From positions 1 through 64,000 of the forward strand of contig CAMIME010000002.1 in the NCBI GenBank assembly GCA_946221035.1: DNA of 64,000 nucleotides, written 5' to 3'. Below the pieces are notes generated by a model. The model made no database searches. It was not told where the DNA came from and worked only from the letters and a program-made list of their open reading frames with translations. Each line of letters starts with the position of its first letter. Within the stretch, counting starts at the first letter, position 1. The position numbers were made by a program, and so were the translations under genes. The DNA comes from an uncultured Campylobacter sp. (GTDB lineage Bacteria > Actinomycetota > Actinomycetes > Mycobacteriales > Mycobacteriaceae). Shown here in pieces: positions 1-14,539 of the stretch.

Positions 1-87
1 GTGGGCGCTTGCCCGGCTTCGTTGTTGTTGCCCCCAACTTTATGCAGCCGATATGCGCAGGTAAACCGGTCGCTCGACGCACCCGTT

Positions 88-395
88 TTGTTCAACACCC
101 AAACCGGATTGTTCAACGCTTTCACCCCTCACACGCTGCGGATTGTTCAACGCTTCCCCCACCCACCGTGGACCCCGGCGGGGTTTGTTCAACGATCAAA
201 GCGGCCGCGGCGACGGATGGTTGAACAATCTCCATACATGCATAATTTGCACTCTCAGGTGTAAACCCAACCCGGCACAGCTCACACACGCGCGACCTGC
301 CATTTTCAGCCAGTTCTTAACCGGAGCAGTTCTCAGGTTCACACCCCAAGGGGCGGATTGTTCAAACATCGGTGGAGGTCAGCGGATTGTTCGAC
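88..395. repeat. Array of TTGTTCAAC repeats in a gene-free region
   Basis: No convincing gene is seen in 1-504. Four exact copies of TTGTTCAAC lie on the plus strand at 88, 109, 143 and 185, one inverted exact copy is at 220-228, and near copies are at 358 (TTGTTCAAA) and 387 (TTGTTCGAC). Most share the wider form CGGATTGTTCAACG. The copy at 387 is part of an inverted repeat with arms GGATTGT and ACAATCC around a 3-base centre. Spacings of 21, 34 and 42 are too irregular for CRISPR and fit protein-binding sites better. The function is unknown. Confidence 0.6.
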
Positions 396-461
396 AATCC
401 AAACCACCTCACTACCCCCGCTTTTTACCCCCGTTCCTAGAGCAACGACGTCTAAGCAACG

Positions 462-487
462 AAAAGGCCCCCTGCGCACAGGGGGCC
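462..487 (-). terminator. Intrinsic terminator of the gyrA–DUF3566 transcript
   Basis: A perfect 9-bp GC-rich stem (466-474 with 479-487, loop CGCA) is followed on the minus strand by TTTTC. It lies just past the stop of the DUF3566 gene and closes that minus-strand transcript. Confidence 0.85.
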
Positions 488-504
488 GAAGGCTCGTCGA
501 TAAG

Positions 505-849
505 CTAGCGGGCTTTATTAGACATGGTGAAGCGGACGCCGCCCACGAGGTCGGCGATCGCGTTGTACATGACCACCGTTAGCGGCGCCATGATCGCTGT
601 GAACACCACGCCGGTGAGGCCGAGGACGGCCGCGGCGATCATGGCCAGGCGCATGTCCACGACCTGGTCGCCGCCGACGCCGCCGATCAGCGAGTTCACG
701 GAGTCGACAACCCCGGCGCGCTCCAGGCCGTAGTAGACGAGGGCGGCGCCAAGCATCCACGCGATGAACGCGACGAGGGACAGAAGCGTCGCCACCTTAA
801 ATACGGACGCGGCGCTAAAGCTGCGGATGGTCACTTTGCGGGCGGCCAC
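505..849 (-). CDS. DUF3566 transmembrane protein
   Basis: This 114-residue protein starts 3 bases after the gyrA stop and is surely co-transcribed with gyrase. It has a basic N-terminus and two hydrophobic segments, at about residues 20-42 (FKVATLLSLVAFIAWMLGAA) and 70-95 (MIAAAVLGLTGVVFTAIMAP). Between them is a short extracytoplasmic region. The pattern and the position directly behind gyrA match the actinobacterial DUF3566 family, whose job is not established. A strong terminator follows it. The family call rests on gene order and topology as much as on sequence recall. Confidence 0.82.
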   Translation of the reverse strand: MAARKVTIRSFSAASVFKVATLLSLVAFIAWMLGAALVYYGLERAGVVDSVNSLIGGVGGDQVVDMRLAMIAAAVLGLTGVVFTAIMAPLTVVMYNAIADLVGGVRFTMSNKAR

Positions 850-852
850 GAC

Positions 853-3444
<2,592 letters not shown>

Positions 3445-3452
3445 GTATGCCG

Positions 3453-3458
3453 ATTCTA
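3453..3458 (-). promoter_or_regulatory. Probable gyrA -10 element
   Basis: TAGAAT on the minus strand lies 8 bases before the gyrA ATG. No clear ribosome binding site is visible between them. No good -35 is seen, which is common in corynebacterial promoters. Confidence 0.45.
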
Positions 3459-3490
3459 GCGGGCCTGTGGAGGGATTTCGTGGCGCAACG

Positions 3491-3507
3491 TGGTATCACA
3501 ATGGTAT
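3491..3507 (+). promoter_or_regulatory. Possible autoregulatory operator of the RHH gene
   Basis: TGGTAT occurs at 3491-3496 and again at 3502-3507, 11 bases apart or about one helical turn, directly over the presumed promoter and start codon of the ribbon-helix-helix gene. RHH antitoxins typically repress their own operon through such half-sites. This is an inference from position and spacing only. Confidence 0.35.
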
Positions 3508-3715
3508 GGCGATGACACTGAGGCTCACCTCAGACGAAGACAAGGCCCTCGTCCTTCTGGCCAGCGCCTGGGGGTGCTCCAAACAAGAAGCCGCAAGGAG
3601 GGCCGTAGTCTTAGCTGCCACACAGCTTCTCGACGACGGGTTCGTCCGCGACACCGCCCGCTCCCTCATTCCCGGCTTCGCCTCCACCGAATCCCGGGTC
3701 CGGCGCGCCCGGTGA
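3506..3715 (+). CDS. Ribbon-helix-helix protein, putative antitoxin
   Basis: This 69-residue protein begins MTLRLTSDEDKALVLLASAW followed by SKQEAARRAV. That is the strand-helix-helix pattern of CopG/Arc-type DNA-binding antitoxins: a short beta strand of alternating hydrophobic residues and two amphipathic helices. ATG 3506 was chosen because the RHH strand starts right there; upstream codons run into the gyrA promoter. Its stop overlaps the next start (GTGA), the coupling expected of a toxin-antitoxin pair. TGGTAT repeats at its 5' end may be its operator. The DNA-binding fold is well supported and the antitoxin role is inferred. Confidence 0.65.
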   Translation: MAMTLRLTSDEDKALVLLASAWGCSKQEAARRAVVLAATQLLDDGFVRDTARSLIPGFASTESRVRRAR

Positions 3716-3978
3716 AAGCGCTTACCCCCGAGCAACTCCTCGCAATTGCCGACGAGTTCGCCCAGACCACCTCAGCCCAAGTCCAATCCTTCTCGGCCCT
3801 GGTGGCCTGCGCTGCCGTTCCGGGTGCCAAGGTGCACGGTGTCCCCGTGTTTGATTCGGTGGAGGACGCGGCCGGGGCACTAGCGGGAGGAATTGAGAAG
3901 CTACAGCCCCTCTCCCACGGCAACGAGGCGTTCGCGCAGGTGGCGGCGGAGGTGTACCGGCGCTGGGCCGAAGTGTGA
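3712..3978 (+). CDS. Short Doc/Fic-like protein, probably catalytically degenerate
   Basis: The 88-residue product starts at GTG 3712, overlapping the RHH stop. It opens with LTPEQLLAIADEF, like Doc toxins. It ends with LQPLSHGNEAFAQVAAEVYRRW, which aligns in spirit with the Fic/Doc motif HPFxDGNKRT and its following helix. The motif is eroded: the catalytic His is Gln, and the K/R after GN is missing, although GN remains. A classical Doc toxin is about 125 residues, so this one is also short. It may be an inactive relative, a divergent toxin, or a remnant kept with its antitoxin. Homology is suggested by motif shape only. Confidence 0.5.
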   Translation: MKALTPEQLLAIADEFAQTTSAQVQSFSALVACAAVPGAKVHGVPVFDSVEDAAGALAGGIEKLQPLSHGNEAFAQVAAEVYRRWAEV

Positions 3979-4199
3979 CTGACCACTGGTATCGCGTGCG
4001 GGGACACTCGCCCCAGGGTTGCTCTGATGAAACCCGAATTCACGCGCCAGTTGTGTGTAGTAGTTCGTACATAACACCGTTTTGTGCTTCCTGAATTTGG
4101 GTTTCGTGCTACCGGTTTCAAAACGTCACCCACCCGGCAGGTCGCTGTACCCCCCGTTACACTGCGCTACTACACACTGCAAGAATCTGAGGAGTTCCC

Positions 4200-5150
4200 G
4201 TGAAATCCACTTACGCCATCGCTCTGGCCACCACTGTCGCGCTCGTCGGCGCCAGCTTCACTGTCCCGAATACCCAGGCACAAACCACCACAACCACCCA
4301 AGCCCCCGTCGCAGGCCTCAGCTGGCCCGAGGGCAAGGTCGCCGCCGGCGGCAAGACCACCATCGCACCGAACCAGACACCGGCCGCGGACCTGCGCTTC
4401 ACCGGCGGCGGAAAGGAGGCAGGCTACAACGTGTCGACGGACGAGAAGACCGGCGTCGTCACCGTCGAGGCCCCCCTCAACGCTCCTCCCGGGTACAAGT
4501 TCACCATCCCGGTCAGTGTGTTCAAGGGTGAAGAGAGAGTCGGAACGTACGAGGTCACGGCCCACATCACCGAAGGTGGAGACGCCGCCAGCCACTCCCC
4601 CAGCTACGACGACATCGCCGTCCCGGAGGGCCAAACTGCAACCGCAACGCTGAAGGGCAAGGTCCCGGCCGGCACGAAATTCGAAGTGAGTGCGCCGAAG
4701 TTGTTCACCGCCAAGGTGGACAAGCAGGGCACCGTCTCCGTCACCCCGAACCGCAACCTCGCCGCGGGCACGACCGCCGTCGTCCGCGTCATCATCACCT
4801 ACCCCGACACTTCCGTCGAGCTCCGGGACATCAACGTCAAGGTGACGCCGCCGCGAGACAGCGCGACAACCACCACGGCGAAACCGACCCCGACCCCCCG
4901 CACCACGATCCCCGGCCCGACCACAACGCGCACCGACATCGCCACAACCATCGAGCTCACGGTGACGAACTCCCCATTCACCACCACCACGAAGCAGGGT
5001 GCCGTGGCGGGAACGACGGAGCCGTCGGCAAGCAATGGCTCGAGTACTGGTGAGGCGATCGCGATCGTGCTGACCTCGCTGGCCGTGCTCGGCGGCATGG
5101 CGGCGCTGCTTGGGTGGTGGGCGCTTGAGAGCGGGATCATCACCCTGTGA
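4200..5150 (+). CDS. Secreted Rib/YPDG-like surface protein with C-terminal anchor helix
   Basis: The 316-residue protein starts at GTG 4200 with a GAGGAG ribosome binding site a few bases upstream. It has a Sec signal peptide (cleavage likely after NTQAQ, about residue 28) and two beta-rich modules: residues 35-125, and 135-225, which ends in a VIITYPDTSVEL strand typical of Rib/YPDG repeats. A Thr/Pro-rich stalk covers about 228-280. A C-terminal hydrophobic helix (about 287-310) is followed by no LPXTG motif or basic tail, so it is probably held in the membrane by that helix. A surface or adhesion role is inferred. The next gene, 16 bases on, is also secreted and may share its transcript. 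Confidence 0.6.
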   Translation: MKSTYAIALATTVALVGASFTVPNTQAQTTTTTQAPVAGLSWPEGKVAAGGKTTIAPNQTPAADLRFTGGGKEAGYNVSTDEKTGVVTVEAPLNAPPGYKFTIPVSVFKGEERVGTYEVTAHITEGGDAASHSPSYDDIAVPEGQTATATLKGKVPAGTKFEVSAPKLFTAKVDKQGTVSVTPNRNLAAGTTAVVRVIITYPDTSVELRDINVKVTPPRDSATTTTAKPTPTPRTTIPGPTTTRTDIATTIELTVTNSPFTTTTKQGAVAGTTEPSASNGSSTGEAIAIVLTSLAVLGGMAALLGWWALESGIITL

Positions 5151-5166
5151 CCGTAAGGTAGGTGGC

Positions 5167-5586
5167 ATGAAGCACATTCGGGTAATCGCGGCCACGGCCG
5201 TGGCGGCATCGTTGGTCGCAGGCACCGCCCCGGCGTTCGCGCAATCGGCGGTGCGGGAACTGTCCTCCGGAAGCTCCGGCGGATCCTCAAAACCGCAGTA
5301 CTACGAGCCGGCACCCAAACTTGACGTACCGGAGAAGCGCGCGCTCGAGGGCGCGTACACGGGCTCCGCACCGCTTTCACTGGCGCTCGCTGCCTTATCG
5401 ACGGCCGCTGCCATCCAACTCATCGTCGATTTCGTACCGCCCGTGCGCGCCGCCGTCGACGACGTGGCGGTGCAGTTGGGCTTGACCCACGTTGTGGGCT
5501 CCTCCGAAGGCAACCGCATCATCCCGGCGGAGGACCTGATGCGTCCGGCGCGCGAACTCATGGAGCAAGCTGGCATCTCCATGTAG
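5167..5586 (+). CDS. Small secreted protein of unknown function
   Basis: The 139-residue product has a clear signal peptide (MKHIRVIAATAVAASLVAG, cleavage after AFA near residue 25) followed by a Ser/Gly linker. A hydrophobic stretch at about residues 65-90 could be a membrane helix. The polar C-terminus has no recognised motif. ATG 5167 has AAGGTAGG just upstream and lies 16 bases behind the preceding surface-protein gene, so the two are probably one transcript that ends at the palindrome at 5673. No family was recognised. Confidence 0.6.
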   Translation: MKHIRVIAATAVAASLVAGTAPAFAQSAVRELSSGSSGGSSKPQYYEPAPKLDVPEKRALEGAYTGSAPLSLALAALSTAAAIQLIVDFVPPVRAAVDDVAVQLGLTHVVGSSEGNRIIPAEDLMRPARELMEQAGISM

Positions 5587-5672
5587 CGCACCCGTGGAGC
5601 TCATGTTACTGTTGTTGCCGTTGTGGTTGCAGTGACTCGGATGGGCCTGCGATGGGAAGAGCTGCAACCAAA

Positions 5673-5700
5673 AACGGCCTCGCTGATCAGCGAGGCCGTT
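5673..5700 (+). terminator. Perfect 28-bp palindrome, probable terminator
   Basis: Positions 5673-5700 are a perfect inverted repeat (14-bp arms, GC-rich core) flanked by AAAA on the left and TTT on the right, so it can act in both directions. It follows the secreted-protein pair and precedes the next gene's promoter. Confidence 0.8.
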
Positions 5701-5728
5701 TGGCACAGGACAACGTAGAATCTCCGCC

Positions 5729-6166
5729 ATGAGTGATCTTTCAAAGCTGCTGGATTCCGCTACCCGCACCCAGGTTGTCAACGACCTCGCACAGCTCGCG
5801 GACCGCACCGTCGCCAGCCAGTCCGGTCTTACCGGCATGGCCCTGAAGTCCGCCGTCGCAGCGGGTAAGAAGGCGGACGCGGATGCCATTTCAAAGGGCA
5901 TCAACAAGTCCCTGCCCCAAATTGTGCAGGAGCTCGAGCCGTACTGGTCCAGCTACACCGCGTCCGGCCAGGGCGACTTCGGGTCGTTCCTGGGCTCACG
6001 CGAATCCGACGTTGTGGCCTCCATCCTCAACGCCGGCGACAAGGCACTGGACTCCATGCCGGGGCCGGTGAAGAAGGTGTACACCTCGCTTCGCGGCAAG
6101 GCGGGGAAGATCGTGGGCCCGGCGCTGCCGGAGTTCGGCAACATCGTCGAGCGCTACGCCAAGTAA
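5729..6166 (+). CDS. DUF6918-like small protein
   Basis: This 145-residue, probably cytosolic protein begins MSDLSKLLDSATRTQVVNDLAQL and is rich in helices. It has a conserved-looking SGLTGMALKSAVAAGKKADADA segment and a C-terminal YAK. I associate this pattern with actinobacterial DUF6918, with no known function. TAGAAT ends 7 bases before ATG 5729 with no ribosome binding site, suggesting a leaderless mRNA. It converges on thiE, overlapping its 3' end by 13 bases. Confidence in the gene is high and in the family moderate. Confidence 0.7.
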   Translation: MSDLSKLLDSATRTQVVNDLAQLADRTVASQSGLTGMALKSAVAAGKKADADAISKGINKSLPQIVQELEPYWSSYTASGQGDFGSFLGSRESDVVASILNAGDKALDSMPGPVKKVYTSLRGKAGKIVGPALPEFGNIVERYAK

Positions 6167-6794
6167 GCCCCGCCCCAAACCCGCACCAGCTCGCGGGCGG
6201 CTGCCTCGGGGTCGCCCGCTGCGCAGATGGCGGAGACGACCGCCACGGATGCGGCCCCGGCGCGCCTCAGGGGCGCTACATCGGGGGCCTTCACCCCGCC
6301 GATGGCGCACGCGGGGATGTCCAGCGGGCTCACGAGCTCCCGGAATCCCTCCACCCCCAGCGGCTCTGGCGCGTCGGCTTTGGTCGCGGTGGCGTGGATC
6401 GCGCCCACGCCGACGTAATCAACCATCCCGGGTTCGATGGCGGCGAAGTGCTCCGGCGTCTGCGCTGAGAGCCCGATCACCACGTCCGGACCCAGCTCCG
6501 CCCGCGCCACCGCCGGGGAAAGATCGCCCTGGCCAACGTGCAACCCGTCGACGGGAATGCCCAACCGAAGGGCTTCCTGCACCGCGTCCAGCCTGTCGTT
6601 GACAATCAGGCACGCCCGGCCATCGATCACCTCAGCCAGCGACTCGAGCTGGCGCAGGTGATCCTCCAACCCAGCATCCTTGTCCCGCAGCTGCACCGTG
6701 GTCACCCCGCCCTCGACAGCCAGGCGCACCGTCTCTACTACCCCGCGCGTACCGCAGAGGGCGCGGTCCGTCACCAGGTAGATGCCCTCTCGCA

Positions 6795-6795
<1 letters not shown>
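6154..6795 (-). CDS. thiE: Thiamine-phosphate synthase
   Basis: ThiE joins hydroxymethylpyrimidine diphosphate and hydroxyethylthiazole phosphate to form thiamine phosphate. The 213-residue protein shows the TIM-barrel pattern: YLVTDRAL at the N-terminus, TTVQLRDKD (diphosphate-binding Arg/Lys), LIVNDRLD, DGLHVGQGD, DYVGVGAIHATATK, and a C-terminal AIGGV. GTG 6795 was chosen because it overlaps the thiM stop (TAGTG) and places the usual short N-terminus before the first strand. With thiM it forms a thiazole-salvage pair behind gyrB. Confidence 0.95.
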
Positions 6796-9678
<2,883 letters not shown>

Positions 9679-9690
9679 TTAACCCGTCTT

Positions 9691-9696
9691 ATCTTA
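9691..9696 (-). promoter_or_regulatory. Possible gyrB -10 element
   Basis: TAAGAT on the minus strand lies in the 90-base gap between the dciA-like gene and gyrB, 21 bases before the gyrB start. The -35 is not clear. The gap holds no gene. Confidence 0.3.
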
Positions 9697-9759
9697 CACC
9701 TAGAGGGGGATATTCCCGGCACTGCAAAATCCGCGAGAGGGCGTTTCACGCGCCGATTT

Positions 9760-10320
9760 TTACCCGTACGTATCCCGGGGCCCGCGTCCCTTCACGTGCA
9801 ACGGCCCGTAGCGCCAACTCTTCGTCTTCGGCCCGTAGATGTGCAGCTTCACCACGACATCCGGCCCGACCTTCGCCGCGATCGCCTTCAGCACCTCGGT
9901 TTGCATGTACTTCATCTGCGTCGCCCATGCGGTGGAGTCGCACGAGACGTGCACCTCGCCGTCCTTAATCATCTCCACCGTCGTGTGCTGCGCGATCTTC
10001 GCGCCCACCAGCTCGCCCCAGTGCCCCATCACCCAGCCGTGCGCAAGCTGCTCGCTCCAGCCGCGCTCGCGCACCTCTTTCCCGAGCAAGCTGCTTAACG
10101 ACGCCACAGCGTACCCACGTGGCAGCGCCCGCCCATCCAATCCGGTGAGAATACCCCGCTGGTGCCGACGCTTCTTGCCCTCCTCGAGGTTCAGGCCCGG
10201 CACGACCGCGGAAGACTCGTGCGTCATCCTCACCCGCTGCTTGGACAGGTCCGGAACCCTCCCCCGCTTGCGCGCCGTCGCCCGCAGGGTGTCAAAGGTG
10301 GCTTTAACCAGATCGCTCAA
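9760..10320 (-). CDS. DUF721/DciA-like replication protein
   Basis: The 186-residue protein sits between recF and gyrB, the standard place of the actinobacterial DUF721 gene. It has a basic, disordered N-terminus (to about residue 90) and a C-terminal KH-like domain with [35 protein letters not shown] and VVKLHIYGP, which are family marks. DUF721 proteins (DciA) bind and help load the DnaB replicative helicase in bacteria lacking DnaC/DnaI. Its start overlaps the recF stop by 17 bases, so the two are translationally linked. Confidence 0.85.
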   Translation of the reverse strand: MSDLVKATFDTLRATARKRGRVPDLSKQRVRMTHESSAVVPGLNLEEGKKRRHQRGILTGLDGRALPRGYAVASLSSLLGKEVRERGWSEQLAHGWVMGHWGELVGAKIAQHTTVEMIKDGEVHVSCDSTAWATQMKYMQTEVLKAIAAKVGPDVVVKLHIYGPKTKSWRYGPLHVKGRGPRDTYG

Positions 10321-11446
10321 TCGAGCTCACCCCGTCCGTCATCGTGACCAGAAATTCCCCGGCGAGCTCCAGGTTGCCAGGCAGGTCGTCTCCCACCGCC
10401 GCGGTAATGATGACCTGCTCCGCTTCCTCCGCCACGTGCACCAATCGCTGGCGCCGCTTCGCGTCGAGTTCCGCGAACACGTCGTCGAGGATCAGCACCG
10501 GATCCGACCCTTCTTTCAGAAGCTGGTATTCGGCGAGGTGCAGCGCAAGCGCGTACGACCACGTCTCGCCGTGGGAGGCGTAGCCCTTCGCGGGCTGATC
10601 CCCCAGCATCAACTGCAGGTCGTCGCGGTGGGGGCCAACCAGTGTCGCTCCCCGGTCAATCTCCTCCCTGCGCCTGCGGCCCAGCTCCGCGAGCATCATC
10701 GCCTCAATCTCGTCGACCGTCTCCCCTTCCACCGTCGAGGCATAGCGCACCGACGCAGGACGCGATTCCGGGGCCACCGACTGGTAGGCGTCGATCACGT
10801 GCGGCCGGAGTGCCTCCACCAGCGCCAACCTGCCGGCGATGACCTGCGCGCCCAGCGCCGCAAGCTGGCCGTCCCACACGTCCAAGGTCGTCAGCGCGGA
10901 CGCACCGTCGTCGTCCTGGTAGCCGCGCCTGAGCGCCATGTTGGAGTTTTTCAGCAGGGCGTTGCGCTGGCGCAGCACCTTGTCGTAGTCCGCCTTCGCG
11001 CCACCGAGCCTCGGTGTTTGCTGCGCCACCAAATCGTCCATGAACCTCCGGCGCTCCTGCGGTTCCCCGTTGATCAGGCGCAGGTCTTCCGGTGAAAACA
11101 TCACGGTTCGCAAGACCCCGAGCAGTTCCCGGGCGGATTTCAGGCGGGTGCGGTTGATCTGCGCCTGGTTCGCCCCCTGCGCTTTCACTAACAGGTGCGT
11201 GGTCAGCGCACGACCATCATTGACCGTGGTGACGGACACCCGCGCGTCGTCCCTGCCAGCGGAAACGAGCGGGCCGTCAGTAGAGACGCGGTGGCTTGCG
11301 AGCTTGGAGGAGTAATGCAACGCCTCCACAATGTTGGTTTTGCCGTGGCCGTTGGGGCCCGCGAACACGGTGACTCCGGGCTCGAAATCCAGGTGCAGCT
11401 GCGGCCACGACCGAAAATCCCGCAGATCCAGCTCGCGGACGTACAT
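10304..11446 (-). CDS. recF: DNA replication and repair protein RecF
   Basis: RecF is an SMC-like ATPase that loads RecA at single-strand gaps with RecO and RecR. The 380-residue protein has Walker [10 protein letters not shown] (about residues 30-38), the RecF-typical [13 protein letters not shown] and RRRFMDDLV segments, GPHRDD, the signature region, and Walker [12 protein letters not shown]. It starts 4 bases after dnaN and overlaps the following DUF721 gene, so it belongs to the dnaN–recF–dciA transcript. ATG 11446 begins right at the first strand ([14 protein letters not shown]). Confidence 0.97.
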   Translation of the reverse strand: MYVRELDLRDFRSWPQLHLDFEPGVTVFAGPNGHGKTNIVEALHYSSKLASHRVSTDGPLVSAGRDDARVSVTTVNDGRALTTHLLVKAQGANQAQINRTRLKSARELLGVLRTVMFSPEDLRLINGEPQERRRFMDDLVAQQTPRLGGAKADYDKVLRQRNALLKNSNMALRRGYQDDDGASALTTLDVWDGQLAALGAQVIAGRLALVEALRPHVIDAYQSVAPESRPASVRYASTVEGETVDEIEAMMLAELGRRRREEIDRGATLVGPHRDDLQLMLGDQPAKGYASHGETWSYALALHLAEYQLLKEGSDPVLILDDVFAELDAKRRQRLVHVAEEAEQVIITAAVGDDLPGNLELAGEFLVTMTDGVSSIERSG

Positions 11447-11450
11447 GGCC

Positions 11451-12635
11451 CTAGCCCGGCAGGCGGACCGGCATCAGGAGGTACGTGAAGTGCGTCTCGG
11501 GCGTGGGGAAGGTCCCGTCCGGCCCGGCTTCAGGCAGGTGCTCCGGCTCCGGGATCATGATCGCCGGGCGCGATGCCTCGGTGAACCCGAACACCACGCG
11601 GCTGGTGCCAACCACCGACAGCCCGTCACGCAGGTAGCCGGCATTAAAGGCGATGAGCAGCTCGTCTGCCCCCGTAAACGCGGCGTCGAGCGTTTCCTCC
11701 GCGGCACCGGAGTCCGCGCCGGAGGAATACAGGGTCACCTGGCCCGGCTTGAAGTGCATGCGAAGCTGGGCGTTACGGTCGGCGACCAGGCTCACGCGGC
11801 GGATTGCCTCCAAAAGCGGCGCGACCTCGACGGTGGCCATGGAGGTGTGCGCCTTCGGCAGCAGCGGCGCGACGTTAGGAAAGTCCGCGTCCAGCATGCG
11901 CGTGGTCGTTTCCCGGTTGCCGGTGTGCAAACCGAAAAGCCCCTCGCCGCCGATGTTGTCTTGGGCGCCGACGGCGATCTCCACCGGCTCATCCAGGCTG
12001 GTGTCCAGGGTGCGCGCGTTGTCCAGCAGCGTCTTCGCCGGGATCAGGAGATCAGCTTTCACCGAATCGCTGACCGGCTCCCACTCAAGGTGGCGCTGCG
12101 CCAGGCGGAAGCGGTCGGTTGCAGTGAGCACCATGCGTGCGCCGTCCACCTCGACGTGGACACCGGTGAGCATAGGCAGCGTGTCGTCGCGGCCGGCGGC
12201 TGCAGCGACCTGGGTCACGGCACCGTTGAGTGTCGCGGGTGAGACCTTGCCGGTGACCTGCGGCAGGCTGGGCACCTGCGGGTAGTCATCCAGCGGCATG
12301 ATCGGCAATTCGAACCGCGACGTGCGGGCCTTGAGCACCATCACGGTGTCGGTAGTGGCAACCTCGATCACCCCGTCGGGCATGGTGGCCACGATGTCGG
12401 AGAGCAGCTTGCCGGCAACGGCGACGCGGCCCGGATCGCTCACCTCGGCGCCGATACGCACGCGGGTTGACACCTCGTAGTCAAACCCGGCGAATTCCAA
12501 ACCGTTGTCATCCGCGGTGATGACCACGGCGCGCAAAATCGGCTGCGTGTTCTTGGTAGGCAGAGCGCGCGCTACCCACGCCGCCGCGTCGGATAGCTCT
12601 TCCTTCTGCACGCGAAAAGCGATGCTGTCGACCAT
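11451..12635 (-). CDS. dnaN: DNA polymerase III sliding clamp (beta subunit)
   Basis: The beta clamp is a homodimeric ring that tethers DNA polymerase III to DNA. The 394-residue protein has three repeated clamp domains, with the domain-2 sequence [11 protein letters not shown] and the canonical C-terminal [10 protein letters not shown] that lines the protein-binding pocket. ATG 12635 (MVDSIAFRV) is preferred over the ATG three codons upstream because it leaves the usual short N-terminus. It lies downstream of dnaA with a 383-base gap that carries DnaA boxes, so DnaA may regulate it. Confidence 0.97.
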   Translation of the reverse strand: MVDSIAFRVQKEELSDAAAWVARALPTKNTQPILRAVVITADDNGLEFAGFDYEVSTRVRIGAEVSDPGRVAVAGKLLSDIVATMPDGVIEVATTDTVMVLKARTSRFELPIMPLDDYPQVPSLPQVTGKVSPATLNGAVTQVAAAAGRDDTLPMLTGVHVEVDGARMVLTATDRFRLAQRHLEWEPVSDSVKADLLIPAKTLLDNARTLDTSLDEPVEIAVGAQDNIGGEGLFGLHTGNRETTTRMLDADFPNVAPLLPKAHTSMATVEVAPLLEAIRRVSLVADRNAQLRMHFKPGQVTLYSSGADSGAAEETLDAAFTGADELLIAFNAGYLRDGLSVVGTSRVVFGFTEASRPAIMIPEPEHLPEAGPDGTFPTPETHFTYLLMPVRLPG

Positions 12636-13018
12636 GGGCACCACTGTAGACCACGCGCCGACACCGCCAAGAGATGGTCATTCGCGGATCTTCACAACTT
12701 CTCTTTCTCCTAGAAAATTACAAGTAAAAAAGACGGGAACAACAGTAGGGGCTGTGGGATCTGTGGATTCACCGCCAAAGTGGCCGGTGGCCCGGCATCC
12801 CAGCCGTGTGATTCCGGTTGTGAATTTGTTGTGGATAACCTCGCCCCTCTGTGGAATTTTCCGTGGCCCACTCAAGATTCCACAGTGCATCCACACGGCA
12901 CCCCTGGTTCATGCACACCGCGCTCCCCAGCCCCCAAAAAGACAAATGTGGCCAACATCTCCGAACTACATCGACGTAATTACACAGGTGTGGATAGGGC
13001 TGTGGAAAGCCCCGGAGC
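12636..13018. promoter_or_regulatory. dnaA–dnaN intergenic region with DnaA-box-like sites
   Basis: This 383-base gap holds no gene. A perfect inverted DnaA box (TGTGGATAA) is at 12830-12838. One-mismatch versions are at 12989 (TGTGGATAG) and 13001 (TGTGGAAAG), and weaker TGTGGAAT/TGTGGATT matches lie around 12760 and 12850. It must contain the dnaN promoter (minus strand). AT-rich stretches around 12700-12735 are candidate promoter or unwinding DNA. It may act as a second DnaA-binding part of a bipartite origin. Confidence 0.6.
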
Positions 13019-14539
13019 TTAGCGCATGCGTGTCCGCGCTCGGTTCTTCACCAGCTGCGTGAGCTCCTGAATCTCGTCGTAGGTGCCGCGGTTTTCCGTC
13101 ATTTCTTTGCGAATCTTGCGGTCCGCGTACATCACAGTGGTGTGGTCTTTGCCGCCGAACTCGTCGCCAATCTTGGGCAGCGAGAGATCGGTCAACTCGC
13201 GGCACAGGTACATCGCGATCTGCCGGGCGTGCGCCACCTGCCGCGTCTTGCCGGCGCCCACGAGCTGGTCGAGCGAGACCTGGAAGTATTCGGCCGCCGC
13301 CTCCTTGATCGTGCCTGCGTTGATGTTCACGTCGCCCTCGTCGGGCAGGATGTCGCGCAGCGCCACCTGCGCCACGTCCATTGTGATCGGTTCATTGATC
13401 AGCGAGGAATACGCAGACACCCTGATCAGGGCGCCTTCGAGCTCGCGTATCGACGACTCGAATTGCGACGCAATCAGTTCCAACACCGCGTGGTCCACCT
13501 GGGTGCCGTCCGCAGCAGCCTTCTTCATCAAAATGGCGATGCGGGTTTCCAAGTCCGGCGGCTGCACGTCCGTGATCAGGCCGCCCTCGAAGCGGGTGCG
13601 CAACCTGTCTTCCAGGGTGGTCAGCTGCTTCGGCGGCCGGTCTGAGGACAAGATGATCTGCTTGTTCGCCTGGTGCAGCGCGTTGAAGGTGTGGAAGAAC
13701 TCCTCCTGGGTACCTTCCTTGCCCTCGAGGAACTGGATGTCATCCACCATCAGGATGTCCAGGTTGCGGTAGCGCCGTTTGAAGGATTCCTGCCGGTCAT
13801 CGCGCACGGAATTGATGTAGTCGTTCGTGAACTCCTCGGAGGACACGTACTTGATGCGCAGGTTCGGCTGGAGCACGCGGGCGTAATTACCGGCGGCGTG
13901 TAACAGGTGCGTCTTGCCCAGGCCGGACCCGCCCCAGATGAACAGCGGGTTGTAGGCGCGGGCTGGGTTTTCTGCCACGGCGACGGCCGCGCCGTTGGCG
14001 AACCTGTTGGAGGACCCGATAACAAAGTTCTCGAAAGTATACTTCGGGTTCAGGCTGGCTTCGCGGTCCGGGTCGTGGGCCGGCTTCTCGCGGGGAATGC
14101 GCCTATCCACCGTCGGGTGCTGCGCCGCGTGCATTTGCGCGAGTTCGTCGAGGCCCATCGGGATCTGCTCGCCGACGGGTGGGGTGTGTGCGGATTGGGT
14201 CGGGGCCCAGGTCGGGGCGACGGGCTCCTCCTCCACCGGCGCGGCGACGCTGACGGCCAAGACCAGCGCCTTGCCGGTGTGCGAGGTGAGCAGCGCCGTG
14301 ATGTGGGGTGCGAGCTGTTCTTCGATCACGGTTTTCGCCGCGGCGTGGGGTGCGGAGACGAGCGCGTAGCCGTCCACAAGCACGACCGGCGTCACCAGCT
14401 GCAGGTAGGCGCGCTGCTGGTGGGTCAGGGTGGGAACGCTGGAGGTGGGTTGTTCGGAAAGTCGCAAAATTTCCTGGACCACGTCGCGCCACAGCGCTTC
14501 GAGTTGTTGATCGGCCAACGTCCGCTCCAGTCCTGTCAT
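13019..14539 (-). CDS. dnaA: Chromosomal replication initiator protein DnaA
   Basis: DnaA binds the 9-bp boxes of oriC, forms an ATP-dependent filament and opens the origin. The 506-residue protein has domain I (residues 1-90, [13 protein letters not shown]), a Pro/Glu-rich domain II linker, the AAA+ domain III with Walker [14 protein letters not shown] and Walker [14 protein letters not shown], arginine-finger region LRTRFEGG, and domain IV with the DnaA signature [18 protein letters not shown] 14539 is the start nearest the conserved domain I. It is transcribed away from oriC, whose boxes overlap its promoter region, so autoregulation is likely. Confidence 0.98.
   Translation of the reverse strand: MTGLERTLADQQLEALWRDVVQEILRLSEQPTSSVPTLTHQQRAYLQLVTPVVLVDGYALVSAPHAAAKTVIEEQLAPHITALLTSHTGKALVLAVSVAAPVEEEPVAPTWAPTQSAHTPPVGEQIPMGLDELAQMHAAQHPTVDRRIPREKPAHDPDREASLNPKYTFENFVIGSSNRFANGAAVAVAENPARAYNPLFIWGGSGLGKTHLLHAAGNYARVLQPNLRIKYVSSEEFTNDYINSVRDDRQESFKRRYRNLDILMVDDIQFLEGKEGTQEEFFHTFNALHQANKQIILSSDRPPKQLTTLEDRLRTRFEGGLITDVQPPDLETRIAILMKKAAADGTQVDHAVLELIASQFESSIRELEGALIRVSAYSSLINEPITMDVAQVALRDILPDEGDVNINAGTIKEAAAEYFQVSLDQLVGAGKTRQVAHARQIAMYLCRELTDLSLPKIGDEFGGKDHTTVMYADRKIRKEMTENRGTYDEIQELTQLVKNRARTRMR

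Noticed and set aside
88..395. TTGTTCAAC repeats as a CRISPR array
   Set aside because: Repeat units are only about 9-15 bases, spacings are irregular, one is inverted, and no cas genes are present.
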